A program made the position numbers and the translations under genes. Source: an uncultured Akkermansia sp. (GTDB taxonomy: Bacteria > Verrucomicrobiota > Verrucomicrobiia > Verrucomicrobiales > Akkermansiaceae). From it: a stretch of 49,486 nt of DNA. Positions within the stretch are counted from its first letter, which is position 1. The number at the start of each line of letters is the position of its first letter. Below, piece by piece: positions 34,843-42,990 of the stretch. Location: contig CALXRG010000018.1 of NCBI GenBank assembly GCA_944390825.1, positions 1 through 49,486 on the forward strand, read 5' to 3'. The notes beneath the pieces were generated by a model. The model searched no databases. It was not told where the DNA came from and worked only from the letters and a program-made list of their open reading frames with translations.

Positions 34843-36584
34843 CAGGGTTTACCTCCTTGTTCGACGTAGTGGATGAAGGCTTCTTCCATGGTGGGTTGGG
34901 GGTGGCTTTGGGTTGCGGCGGCGGCTTTGAGGTCTTCCGGGTGCCCTTGGGCGATGACTTTTCCGTGGTTCATGATGACGAGGCGGTGCAGGTACTGAGC
35001 TTCGTCCATGAAGTGAGTGGTCACGATGATGGTAACTCCCTTGGCTGCCATGGCGTTGATTTCCTGCCAGAAGGCCCGGCGGGCGAAGGGGTCGACCCCG
35101 GAGGTGGGTTCGTCCAGAAACAGAAGGGCCGGGTCGTGCAGTACGGCGCAGGCCATGGAGAGTCGCTGGCGCAGACCGAGGGGCAGTGCTGCGGCGTTGC
35201 GGTGCAGCCAGGGGCCCAGACCGTAGCGTTCGGCAAGTTCCCGGATGCGGTGGCCGGCTTCTGATGGCTTTAATCCGTAGACGGAGGCAAAGAAGCGGAG
35301 GTTTTGCAGGACGCTCAGGTTGCGGTAGAGGGAGAATTGTTGCGCCATGTATCCCAGGTGGGCGCGTGCCCGGCGCGCATCGCGGGCAAGGTCGATTCCG
35401 AGGATTTCTGCTTTTCCGCTGCTGGGGCGCAGTAGGCCGCACATCATGCGGAAGGCTGTGGTTTTGCCGGCTCCGTTGGCGCCGAGAAGCCCAAAGATCT
35501 CGCCGCGGTGCACGGCGAGATCGAGGTGGTCGGTGGCGACAAAGGAGCCGAAGTTCCGGGTGAGTCCTTCGGTGCGGATGACGATTTCCGCTGTCGGTTC
35601 GGCGGCTGCTTCCAGACTGGCGACGGAAGGGGCAGTGGCGCGATGCTGGTCGCCCATGAGGTCGATGAAGGCTTCTTCAAAGTTGGGCTCGGCGGGGTGG
35701 AGTTTATAGGGCAGGGGCAGTTCTGAGGCTGTTGCGTTGCGGCGCAGCAGTATCCGCAGGCGGGGGCCTTCCAGCATGGCGTCCTGGACGCCGGGTATGC
35801 CTTGCACTTGCCTCAGCAGGGCGACGCGTGCAGCAGCGGGTGGTTCTAGGGTAAAGACCCTGCCGCGGAGCGGTGCCAGCAGTGCGTCCGGTGCGCCCAG
35901 ATAGTGGAGCCTGCCCCGGTGCAGGATGCAGACGCGGTCACAGCGGGCGGCTTCGTCGAGGTAGGCGGTGGACCACAGGATGCTCCGTCCCTCACTTCGG
36001 GCGCGATGGACCAGTGTCCAGAGTTCCCTGCGGGAGAGAGGGTCGACGCCTACGCCTGGTTCATCGAGCAGGAGCAGGGGCGGCTGGCCAAGCAGGGTGC
36101 TGATGAGTGCCAGTTTCTGCTTCATGCCACCGGAGAGTTTGCCCGCCAGCCTGGTGCGGAAGGACGCGAGCCCTGCGGCTTCCAGCAGCCGGGCTTCCTG
36201 CCCGAGCGTTTCGTGACGCGGTAGAGCACGCAACCGGGCGCAGAGCCGCATGTTTTCCTGGACGGTCAGATCTTCGTAGAGGCTGAAGCGCTGTGGCATG
36301 TAGCCCACTTGGCGGCTTAGGCGGGAGTGATCCCGGATTGGGTCAAGCCCGAGAAGTTCCAGACTGCCTTCTACGGGCTTGAGGAGCCCTGCCAGCAGCC
36401 TCAGCAGGGTGGTTTTGCCGGCTCCGTCAGGTCCGATGAGCCCCATGATTTCGCCAGCCCTGAGGTCAAGGGTAAGCTCCTGGAGTGCCCATGCTGCGCC
36501 GTCTGCGGTGTTCGTTGGTTCATCGGCATAGCGGTAGCTGAGTTGAGAGACGCGCACCAGTTGTTGGGGGGACTGCGGGTTCAT
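34842..36584 (-). CDS. ybhF: ABC exporter ATPase with two fused nucleotide-binding domains (YbhF-like)
   Basis: A 580-residue cytoplasmic protein with two ATPase domains, the size of E. coli YbhF. Domain 1: Walker A GPDGAGKT (51-58), signature LSGGMKQKL, Walker B LLLLDEPGVGVDPLSRREL. Domain 2: Walker A GANGAGKT, Walker B LFLDEPTSGVDPFARRAF. Its signature loop reads LPLGLRQRL instead of LSGGxxQR, a change also typical of this fused subfamily. The ATG at 36584 is chosen because the frame upstream is a proline/serine-rich translation of a repeat region. The gene is 158 bases downstream of the fusion-protein gene, across a C-rich repeat (on the mRNA). Confidence 0.93.
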   Translation of the reverse strand: MNPQSPQQLVRVSQLSYRYADEPTNTADGAAWALQELTLDLRAGEIMGLIGPDGAGKTTLLRLLAGLLKPVEGSLELLGLDPIRDHSRLSRQVGYMPQRFSLYEDLTVQENMRLCARLRALPRHETLGQEARLLEAAGLASFRTRLAGKLSGGMKQKLALISTLLGQPPLLLLDEPGVGVDPLSRRELWTLVHRARSEGRSILWSTAYLDEAARCDRVCILHRGRLHYLGAPDALLAPLRGRVFTLEPPAAARVALLRQVQGIPGVQDAMLEGPRLRILLRRNATASELPLPYKLHPAEPNFEEAFIDLMGDQHRATAPSVASLEAAAEPTAEIVIRTEGLTRNFGSFVATDHLDLAVHRGEIFGLLGANGAGKTTAFRMMCGLLRPSSGKAEILGIDLARDARRARAHLGYMAQQFSLYRNLSVLQNLRFFASVYGLKPSEAGHRIRELAERYGLGPWLHRNAAALPLGLRQRLSMACAVLHDPALLFLDEPTSGVDPFARRAFWQEINAMAAKGVTIIVTTHFMDEAQYLHRLVIMNHGKVIAQGHPEDLKAAAATQSHPQPTMEEAFIHYVEQGGKP

Positions 36585-36614
36585 TTGCGGCGGAGGAGGC
36601 GGCGGTGCCGGTGG

Positions 36615-36690
36615 CAGAGGAGGGGGGCAGAGGAGGGGGGCAGGGGAGGATGGCAGGGAAGGGTGAGCTGAGGAAGGGTGAGCTGAGGAA
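36615..36690. repeat. Two adjacent purine-rich tandem repeats inside the exporter operon
   Basis: CAGAGGAGGGGGG occurs twice back to back (36615-36627, 36628-36640), and GGGTGAGCTGAGGAA occurs twice back to back (36661-36675, 36676-36690). On the mRNA this spacer between ybhG and ybhF is C-rich and G-poor, like a Rho entry site; on the plus strand it has G-tracts that could form a quadruplex. Confidence 0.8.
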
Positions 36691-36742
36691 GGGCGGGGGG
36701 TGGAGCGGCTCACGGGCAGAGACTGGCGCCGGAGCCGGGGTG

Positions 36743-37798
36743 TCAGTCGTCGAGATGGACTGTAACGGGGGCTCCCTGGTTCAGCCCCTCGCAGGGTTCA
36801 TCCACGATAATGCGCAGGCGGTATACCAGGGTTGTCCGGATTTCTGCGCTTTCAACGGTTTTTGGGGTGAACTCGGCTTGCGGGCTGACAAAGCCAATCG
36901 TACCGGAGAAGCTCTTCCCTCCGTCGGTTTGTATCCGTACGCGCTTGCCGGGGAAGACGCGGTCGAGCAGAGGTTCGTCGATGTAGGCCCTCACCCAGAC
37001 TGGGTGGCGCAGAGAGAGAGTCAGGACTCCGGAGCCTGCGGCCAGCATCGTGCCGGGTTCGACCGTGCGCGTCATCACGATGGCATCAGAGGGGGCGCTC
37101 AGGATGGTGTCAGAGAGATTGAGTTCGGCTTGGGCAAGAGCTGCCCTGGCTTGCTCAACCTGGGCTTCGGCCTGTCGGACTGCTGCGGCTGCCGCAGCAG
37201 CTTCGGCTTCAGCCTGGCTGATTTCTTCGCTGCGGTAGCCTGCTTTCAATTCGGCAAGGCGGGCTTCCTGGGCTTCGACTTCGGCAGCTTGGGAGCGGTA
37301 GCGTCTTTCCGCAGCTTCATACTCCTGTTGGGAGACCACGCTTTGACTGACCAGGCTCTGGTAGCGTTCGAACTCCCGTTTTTCGTTGTCTCGCGCGACC
37401 AGCAGGGAAGCCAGCGTTGCGCGCGCTGCGTCGATCTGTTCGCTGCGGTACCCGGCCTGCCGGAGAGCCAACACGGCATCCGCGGCTTTCCGGGCTTGCC
37501 GGGCCTGCTCAACCGAAACTTCCGCACTGTGCAGCGACGCCTGAGCCTGGTCGCGTGCCAAACGGTAGGGTTCGGCATCCAGCCTGGCGAGTTCCTCGCC
37601 CGCTTTGACGGCTGCGCCTTCATCCACACGGAGTGAAGCCAGTCTCCCCGGGACCCGGAAGGATACCTGTACGCTGCGGATATCTACGTGTCCATTGAGT
37701 GCCAGCTCCCTGTTTTTCCCTTCCCCGCCGGAAAGGTACCAGGCCAGGACTCCCCCGCACACAGCTGCTGCCAGCAACATGATCAATGCTTTCTTCAC
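36743..37798 (-). CDS. ybhG: HlyD-family membrane fusion protein (YbhG-like)
   Basis: Periplasmic adaptor of the exporter; 351 residues. One N-terminal membrane segment (IMLLAAAVCGGVLAWYLSGG), a first lipoyl half (VSFRVPGRLASLRVDEGAAV), a long Ala/Glu/Gln-rich coiled coil (about 85-235), then the second lipoyl half (ILSAPSDAIVMTRTVEPGTM) and beta-barrel (VWVRAYIDEPLLDRVFPGK). I place the start at a GTG (37798), 8 bases after a strong AAGGAGG; the in-frame ATG far upstream would cross the promoter. This is the one gene here with a textbook promoter, leader and Shine-Dalgarno. An outer-membrane TolC partner is not in the window. Confidence 0.9.
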   Translation of the reverse strand: MKKALIMLLAAAVCGGVLAWYLSGGEGKNRELALNGHVDIRSVQVSFRVPGRLASLRVDEGAAVKAGEELARLDAEPYRLARDQAQASLHSAEVSVEQARQARKAADAVLALRQAGYRSEQIDAARATLASLLVARDNEKREFERYQSLVSQSVVSQQEYEAAERRYRSQAAEVEAQEARLAELKAGYRSEEISQAEAEAAAAAAAVRQAEAQVEQARAALAQAELNLSDTILSAPSDAIVMTRTVEPGTMLAAGSGVLTLSLRHPVWVRAYIDEPLLDRVFPGKRVRIQTDGGKSFSGTIGFVSPQAEFTPKTVESAEIRTTLVYRLRIIVDEPCEGLNQGAPVTVHLDD

Positions 37799-37819
37799 AC
37801 CTCGCTCCTCCTTTGTCTC

Positions 37820-37848
37820 ATTGTAGCGGTTCGTGGAGATGGCGTCAA
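37820..37848 (-). promoter_or_regulatory. ybhG promoter
   Basis: TTGACG (37848-37843), 17 bp, TACAAT (37825-37820), then a 21-base stretch containing AAGGAGG (37813-37807) before the GTG at 37798. Confidence 0.75.
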
Positions 37849-37869
37849 GATTCCCGTGCATAACTGTTG

Positions 37870-37905
37870 CATAAACGTGGCTCCGTGTCACATAAACCTG
37901 GCTCC
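37870..37905. repeat. Direct repeat upstream of ybhG, possible operator
   Basis: CATAAACGTGGCTCC (37870-37884) and CATAAACCTGGCTCC (37891-37905) differ at one base and are spaced by 21 bp, two helical turns. A shorter CATAAC lies just before them. They sit 20-60 bp upstream of the ybhG -35. Confidence 0.6.
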
Positions 37906-37952
37906 TCTTTTTCGTTTTCCGGGGCTGTTGCAGGTGCGTTTTCCGATTTTCC

Positions 37953-37984
37953 TCCGGCTTTCTGGTTCTCCGGCTTTCTGGTTC
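37953..37984. repeat. Perfect 16-bp tandem duplication
   Basis: TCCGGCTTTCTGGTTC is present twice without a gap (37953-37968 and 37969-37984). Confidence 0.85.
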
Positions 37985-38178
37985 TGAGTGTTCCGGGAAG
38001 CTTGCACGATTGTACTGGGACTGCGCCAGCTGCTTCGGCTCTCTGGTTGAGATGGGGGTGCGGTTCCGCTGCGCATGCACTGTGTATTTTCCCGGTCTGC
38101 TGTGCGTTATCCGGGACGGTTGGTGTGATGCGTTTTGCGCGAGCCATAGCTGAGGAGAGCCTCTGCACGTGCAAAACC

Positions 38179-38207
38179 TTGTCAGCGGAGACTCCCTGTG
38201 TTAGAAT
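38179..38207 (+). promoter_or_regulatory. vanX-like gene promoter, leaderless geometry
   Basis: TTGTCA (38179-38184), 17 bp, TAGAAT (38202-38207), then 7 bases to the ATG at 38215. Confidence 0.7.
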
Positions 38208-38214
38208 GGGCCGC

Positions 38215-38940
38215 ATGAGTAAACTGCCTGGTTTGAGAGAGTTTGCCCTTGGCCTGTTGTGTTTGGCGACGGTGCAGTGTGCGCACCAGCAGCATCCCGG
38301 TGTGCGCCCGGGGTGCCTGCCGCCAGAGCTTTGCTTTGTGGATACGGTGGCGCCGACTGTCCGCACGGACTTGAAATACAGCGGGACAGATAATTTTGTC
38401 GGTCGGCCGATTGATGGGTACGGCCAGGCAAAGAGAGCAGTTTTGCGCCGCGATGTCGCCCAGGCATTGCGCAGCGCGGCAGACAGCCTGGCAGCGCAGG
38501 GTCTTGGGCTGTTGATCTGGGACGCATACCGCCCCAAGCGAGCTCTGCGGGATTTCCGTGCGTGGTCGCGCACTCCCGATGACCGGCAACGCCGGGAGTT
38601 TTACCCCAACCTCACCAAACAGGGGATATACGATGGTCAATACATCGGTGATACGTCGGAGCACTGCTGGGGTATCGCCGTGGATATTACGCTTGTGGAT
38701 CTCGCCTCCGGTGAGCCTCTCGACATGGGGGGAAGGCATGATCTCCTGGATCCACGCTCCGCTACGGTCTACGCCGGGCTGACTCCGAAGCAGCAGTCTA
38801 ACCGTCTCACCCTCAAGCGGGCGATGGAAAATGCCGGATTCCGCAATTACAGTAAGGAGTGGTGGCACTACTTCTACTCGGGCCTCCGGGAGGTGTATGA
38901 GTATGATTTCGCTCTCGACGATTCTCTCCATCAGGAATAG
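38215..38940 (+). CDS. D-alanyl-D-alanine dipeptidase (VanX/DdpX family), lipoprotein
   Basis: A 241-residue zinc dipeptidase that would split D-Ala-D-Ala. The signal peptide ends in a lipobox-like TVQC (Cys near 23), so the enzyme is probably attached to the membrane on the periplasmic side. Family motifs: RTDLKYSGTDNFVGRPIDGY, LLIWDAYRPKRA, SEHCWGIAVD (SxHxxGxAxD zinc site) and KEWWHYFY (catalytic Glu and zinc His). The start is fixed by the promoter 7 bases upstream. With no vanR/S/H/A nearby, its role is more likely recycling of cell-wall dipeptide as in DdpX than vancomycin resistance. Confidence 0.92.
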   Translation: MSKLPGLREFALGLLCLATVQCAHQQHPGVRPGCLPPELCFVDTVAPTVRTDLKYSGTDNFVGRPIDGYGQAKRAVLRRDVAQALRSAADSLAAQGLGLLIWDAYRPKRALRDFRAWSRTPDDRQRREFYPNLTKQGIYDGQYIGDTSEHCWGIAVDITLVDLASGEPLDMGGRHDLLDPRSATVYAGLTPKQQSNRLTLKRAMENAGFRNYSKEWWHYFYSGLREVYEYDFALDDSLHQE

Positions 38941-39032
38941 CCGGCGCGGTCCACGCTCATATGCCGGGCATGAGCGGAGCTTCCTCTTGTGCACCCGCTG
39001 CGCAAAAAAACGCCTGCAGACACCCATCACGC

Positions 39033-39061
39033 TTGAAAAGTATCCTGCTTTACGGTAGAAT
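39033..39061 (+). promoter_or_regulatory. exbB promoter
   Basis: TTGAAA (39033-39038), 17 bp, TAGAAT (39056-39061), then 12 bases to the ATG at 39074. Confidence 0.65.
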
Positions 39062-39073
39062 GCCCTCAGATTT

Positions 39074-39832
39074 ATGTCAGTCAACCTAACAGCAACGTTC
39101 TTTAGCACCCTCGCGCAGGCCGGGGAGTCGTGGAGTATGGTCGATCTTTTCCAGAAGGGTGGCTCGCTGATGTGGGCTCTTTTGGTACTCTCGGTCGTGG
39201 CCGTCATGGTGATGTTTGTGTGCTTGTGGACGACCCGCGGAGGTGCGATTCTGCCCCAGCGTATGGTGATGGACGTGGAGTCATACCTGCGCCGCAAGGA
39301 CTACGTAGGCTTACTCAACCTGTGTGAGAAGGATGACTCGTGTTTTGGCCGCACGGTGCACGTGATCATCCTGTTTATGCAGCGCAATCCGCGTGCCACG
39401 ATAGAAGAAGTGCGCGAGGTGGCTGAAGCGGAGGCAACCCGCCAGAGCAACATCCTGAGCCGGCAGATCAGCTGGCTGGCCGATATCGGTGGCTTGGCTC
39501 CCATGATTGGTCTGCTGGGTACGGTCTGGGGCATGATGCAGACATTCAAGGAAATGGCGGACGGCAATTTCGAGGGCGTCAAGCAGATGCAGATGGCCAG
39601 CGGCATTTATGAGGCCATGATTACAACAGCCGGCGGTCTGGTGCTCGCCATCCCGAGTATGTTTGCCTATGTGTTCTTCCGCAATCGTATTCAGAAGCAC
39701 GTCACCAATATGGAAGTCGCAGTGACGCACATTCTCTCCTTCATTGCGATGCAGATGGATCGTGAGCAGAGACTGGGTAAGTCGATGCACCGCTCTGCTT
39801 CCGGTGAGAAGCTTTATGATGAGGAGGATTGA
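39074..39832 (+). CDS. exbB: MotA/TolQ/ExbB proton-channel family protein
   Basis: Stator-like inner-membrane protein that uses proton flow to energise an envelope machine; 252 residues. Three membrane segments are seen: SLMWALLVLSVVAVMVMFVC (about 31-50), LADIGGLAPMIGLLGTVWGM (about 135-154) and TTAGGLVLAIPSMFAYVFF (about 182-200). The GLLGTVWGMMQTF and TTAGGLVLAIP blocks are the family signature. The cytoplasmic loop between segments 1 and 2 is long (about 85 residues), as in ExbB/TolQ. ExbD follows after 11 bases. No TonB or TolA is visible; the downstream TPR protein may be the partner. Confidence 0.92.
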   Translation: MSVNLTATFFSTLAQAGESWSMVDLFQKGGSLMWALLVLSVVAVMVMFVCLWTTRGGAILPQRMVMDVESYLRRKDYVGLLNLCEKDDSCFGRTVHVIILFMQRNPRATIEEVREVAEAEATRQSNILSRQISWLADIGGLAPMIGLLGTVWGMMQTFKEMADGNFEGVKQMQMASGIYEAMITTAGGLVLAIPSMFAYVFFRNRIQKHVTNMEVAVTHILSFIAMQMDREQRLGKSMHRSASGEKLYDEED

Positions 39833-39843
39833 TTTTACACGGC

Positions 39844-40278
39844 ATGAAGCTCAAGACCAAAGCCCCGGAACCGATCGGTTTCCAGCTCGCACCGATGCTG
39901 GATGTGGTGTTCCTGTTGCTCATTTTCTTTGTCGTGACACAGCGCATTATCCTCAATGAGCAGGATCTCAAGGTCAAGGTGCCGACGGCTCCGTCCAATG
40001 ATGAAGAGGTGTCACGCGCGATTGATGAGATCATCGTTAATGCCCGGGAGGAGAATGGTGAGCTGATTATCACGGTCGACCGCGAGGTCTTCACCCGCGA
40101 GAAGCTCTACAACATGCTGCGCAATATGGTTCAGACCAATCCAAGTGTGCCTGTGCGCATCCGCGGTGATGCGGACATGAAGTGGCAGCGCGTGGTCGAC
40201 GTCATCGTCACCTGCACGCAGGCCGGTGTCTACAACGTGTCTTTCCCGTCGCGCCTTCCTCAGGAGGGAGAGCAGTAG
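39844..40278 (+). CDS. exbD: ExbD/TolR family protein
   Basis: A 144-residue partner of ExbB. A short cytoplasmic N-terminus is followed by one membrane helix (MLDVVFLLLIFFVVTQRI) containing the essential aspartate D20 of the proton path, and a periplasmic domain of about 100 residues with the peptidoglycan-proximal fold (NMVQTNPSVPVRIRGDADMK). I chose the ATG at 39844, giving MKLKTKAPEP, the usual family start; an earlier ATG adds five residues and overlaps the exbB stop. Probably co-transcribed with exbB. Confidence 0.92.
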   Translation: MKLKTKAPEPIGFQLAPMLDVVFLLLIFFVVTQRIILNEQDLKVKVPTAPSNDEEVSRAIDEIIVNAREENGELIITVDREVFTREKLYNMLRNMVQTNPSVPVRIRGDADMKWQRVVDVIVTCTQAGVYNVSFPSRLPQEGEQ

Positions 40279-40302
40279 GAATCCAGGGCTGTATGCGTAA
40301 CC

Positions 40303-40330
40303 GCCAACGTTCATATAACGGCCAACGTTC
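40303..40330. repeat. Direct repeat GCCAACGTTC downstream of exbD
   Basis: GCCAACGTTC occurs at 40303-40312 and 40321-40330, 18 bp apart; each contains the palindrome AACGTT. It lies 25 bases past the exbD stop. Confidence 0.55.
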
Positions 40331-40358
40331 CGCCTGGCGTCCTTCCTGCTTCCGTGCT

Positions 40359-40436
40359 CTTTTCCCATTCCGTTTTTTTCTTCCTCAGACTCAGGTTACT
40401 TTTCCCGTCCGGTTCATTTTGCAATTTCCTTTTCCC
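40359..40436 (+). repeat. Three CTTTTCCC motifs at 40- and 30-bp spacing
   Basis: CTTTTCCC occurs at 40359-40366, 40399-40406 and 40429-40436, inside a pyrimidine-rich 229-bp gap before the TPR gene. The start-to-start distances are multiples of 10 bp, so all three face roughly the same side of the helix. Function unknown. Confidence 0.55.
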
Positions 40437-40507
40437 ATAGCGTTGGGGATCTTCTCCTCCGGCTCAGTCCTCCACCCGATATCAACCCCTTACCGAATTT
40501 CAAAGAC

Positions 40508-42973
40508 ATGAAGAGATTAGCAAGCTGCGCATTGGCCTTAGCCGGCATGACATTGCCGCTGCACGCCCAGGGAACACAGGGCGGCACCTTGGTCAGTAAC
40601 CAGGAGTCCGATGCCTTCGACATCGCGGATCAGCTGTATGCCCAAACCCGAGTGACCAACATGGACCCGGCGGCGCGGGCGCAGCTTTGCATCAGGGCTG
40701 CGCAACTTTACGGTGATTTTGTCAGGCGGTTCCCCAACTCCAGCCGAAAGAACAAAGCGCTTTATCTGCAGGCGGTATGCTACGAGGAGGCCGGTGAGCA
40801 TACAGCGGCTCAGTCGTGCATGGAATCCCTGGCAACCCGATCGCAGGGTGAGTACGCAGCCGCTGCGGCGTACAAGCTTGCCACGGCGGCTTCTTCACGC
40901 AAGGATTGGTCGCGGGCCGACCGTTATTACGGTATTGCCGCTTCACAGACGAGAAGGTCAGACCTGCGCAATGACGCACTGTATCGCCAGGGGCGTGCGC
41001 TGATGCTTTCCGGTCAGCGCCAGCGGGCTGATGCGATTTTTACGGATTTGACGGTGCGCCAGCGGGAGGTGAAGCCGAATATTTGGCAGGCGTCGATGCT
41101 TTCTCTGGCTCAGATGAAGATCGAAGATGGCGATGACCACAATGCCTACGGTCTGTTTCGACGCCTCCTCGAACAGCCGAATCTGGACCAGAACATAGCC
41201 GGCATGGCGACCCTGCAGGCAGCCCGTCTCGGTGCTCGCCTGGGGTTCACTCAGGAATCCCAGGAGCTTTATAACAAGCTGGCCGGCATGCCGGGGATGG
41301 AGAAGTACTCCGGGGAGGCCCAGATGGAGACCCTGCTGCAAATGTACAGGAGCAAGGATTACCAGGGAGTGATCAATCTCGTGCAGAACAACCTCGCCCA
41401 GATGGATGAGCCGCTCAAGGATGGTCAGCGCGCGCTGATCGTGGGCCAGTCCTACATGGAGCTGAAACGCTATGACCGTGCGGCGGAATGGTTTGCCTAT
41501 GCGCAGGAGGTCGGCGGCAATTCGTCCATGGGTGCGGATGCTGCGTACCGGCGCATAGTTTGTGTCCAGCAGCAGGGCAGTCCTTCGTTTTACGAGCTCT
41601 CAGAAAAATACCTCAACACCTACGCCGTCCAAGGAAGGGATACGGCTAATCTTCCGTGCACGAATCTGGTGCGTCTCATGTATGCGGATCGTCTCATGCT
41701 GACGCAGGTGGATGCCTCTGCCAGGCAGTTCGATGCACTCAATATCGACAAACTACCGGAATCCGTGCAGGCAGATGCCCTCTACAAGCGCGCGTGGACT
41801 GCCGCTCAGGGGGATGTCTTTGATCCCGTACCGCCGCTCAATGAGTTTATCGAGAAATACCGGGAAGACCAGCGTATGCCCGAAGCACTGACCCTGCGCG
41901 GCAAGAGTCTGGTGAAGCAGGGCAAGATTGACCAGGGGTTGCAGGATTTTGACCGCGTCATCAGGGAATATCCGAAAGCATCGGTAGTGCCCGTATGCTG
42001 GCAGCAGGCGGCCCAGGCCTGTGTAAAGAAAAACGACCGCGACCGCATGGCCAAGTATTATCAGGGACTGATTGACTGTGGCGGTCAGGTTTCACCTGCG
42101 GCCATCGCCGAAGCCCATTACAACATAGCCAGCCTGCTGCTCGAAAAGGACGCAGCCAAAGCTGTGGAGCATTTCCAGGAAGCAAGCCGACAGTATCCGG
42201 ATCACTACGGCCCCCTGGTGGATCATTACCTGGTGTGGTGCTATTTCAAGATGCAGCGTGCGGATTTGCTGCTGCAGGGGTTGCGTACGTTGGAGAGCCG
42301 CAATGCCGCCACGTACCAGGCACTGCCTGCCTCAATCCCCCTGTGGTGTGGCTGGATGTGTTTCCAGAGCGGGAACTTCGCCGATGCGGACAAGTACCTC
42401 TCTGACGCCGTCGCCCGCTCACCGAAGGAAACTTACACCAAAGCGGATGGCACGAAGGGCGAGCGCAACCGCGTCGAGCCCCTCGTATGGAAGACACTGG
42501 CGAAAGCCCGGCTTGAGCTGGGCCGCTACCCCTCCGGGCTGGAAGCGGCCGAGCATTACGTGTCCATGGAGAAGCGCCCCTATCCGCGAGCCGAGGGTAT
42601 GCGGGATGAGGCGATGCTGCTCATCGGTCTTGGCCGCACGGCAGATGCCCGCAAGGTGTGCGAAGAAGCCATCACGATGGGGGTCGACGGCCCGATCAAA
42701 TCAACTCTCTTCATTGCGCTGGGGGATGCCTACTACGCCGACCGGAATTACACCGATGCCGCCAAGTACTATGGCCGCACCGCCAATGTCGTGAGCGATA
42801 AGGATCTCAAGCCCCTCTCCCTCTACAAAATCACCTGTGCTCTCAAGAAGTGCGGCAAAGTCGCGGAAGCCAACCAGTACGAGGACATGCTCAAAAAGGA
42901 TTTCCCCGATTGGAAACCCTCGGAATCCGTGCTTAAAATGATGGGCGAAGCGTCCCCCGCCTCCCGAAACTGA
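40508..42973 (+). CDS. Large exported tetratricopeptide-repeat protein
   Basis: An 821-residue protein with a signal peptide (MKRLASCALALAGMTLPLHA). The mature part is almost entirely helical TPR-type repeats. Recognisable units include LCIRAAQLYGDFVRRFPNSS, ALYLQAVCYEEAGEHTAAQS, ALMLSGQRQRADAIFTDL, ALTLRGKSLVKQGKIDQGLQ, AKAVEHFQEASRQYPDHYGP and LFIALGDAYYADRNYTDAAK. The early part resembles YbgF/CpoB and BamD-type periplasmic TPRs, which work beside Tol motors and in peptidoglycan synthesis. It follows exbB-exbD and precedes, by 17 bases, a transglycosylase. It could be the scaffold that couples the motor to the cell wall; that is inference. Confidence 0.85.
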   Translation: MKRLASCALALAGMTLPLHAQGTQGGTLVSNQESDAFDIADQLYAQTRVTNMDPAARAQLCIRAAQLYGDFVRRFPNSSRKNKALYLQAVCYEEAGEHTAAQSCMESLATRSQGEYAAAAAYKLATAASSRKDWSRADRYYGIAASQTRRSDLRNDALYRQGRALMLSGQRQRADAIFTDLTVRQREVKPNIWQASMLSLAQMKIEDGDDHNAYGLFRRLLEQPNLDQNIAGMATLQAARLGARLGFTQESQELYNKLAGMPGMEKYSGEAQMETLLQMYRSKDYQGVINLVQNNLAQMDEPLKDGQRALIVGQSYMELKRYDRAAEWFAYAQEVGGNSSMGADAAYRRIVCVQQQGSPSFYELSEKYLNTYAVQGRDTANLPCTNLVRLMYADRLMLTQVDASARQFDALNIDKLPESVQADALYKRAWTAAQGDVFDPVPPLNEFIEKYREDQRMPEALTLRGKSLVKQGKIDQGLQDFDRVIREYPKASVVPVCWQQAAQACVKKNDRDRMAKYYQGLIDCGGQVSPAAIAEAHYNIASLLLEKDAAKAVEHFQEASRQYPDHYGPLVDHYLVWCYFKMQRADLLLQGLRTLESRNAATYQALPASIPLWCGWMCFQSGNFADADKYLSDAVARSPKETYTKADGTKGERNRVEPLVWKTLAKARLELGRYPSGLEAAEHYVSMEKRPYPRAEGMRDEAMLLIGLGRTADARKVCEEAITMGVDGPIKSTLFIALGDAYYADRNYTDAAKYYGRTANVVSDKDLKPLSLYKITCALKKCGKVAEANQYEDMLKKDFPDWKPSESVLKMMGEASPASRN

Positions 42974-42990
42974 TGTCCTGATCGCCCTGC

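Larger units (their letters stand above)
37799..38214. other. 416-bp divergent region between ybhG and the VanX-like gene
   Basis: No gene is supported. It contains the ybhG promoter (37820-37848), a pair of CATAAACnTGGCTCC repeats 21 bp apart (37870 and 37891), a perfect 16-bp tandem duplication (37953-37984) and the vanX promoter (38179-38207). The stretch 37990-38170 shows nothing definite. Confidence 0.7.

Noticed and set aside
38215..38940. Vancomycin-resistance gene vanX
   Set aside because: No vanH, vanA or vanRS neighbours, and the lipoprotein signal and Gram-negative context favour wall-peptide recycling.
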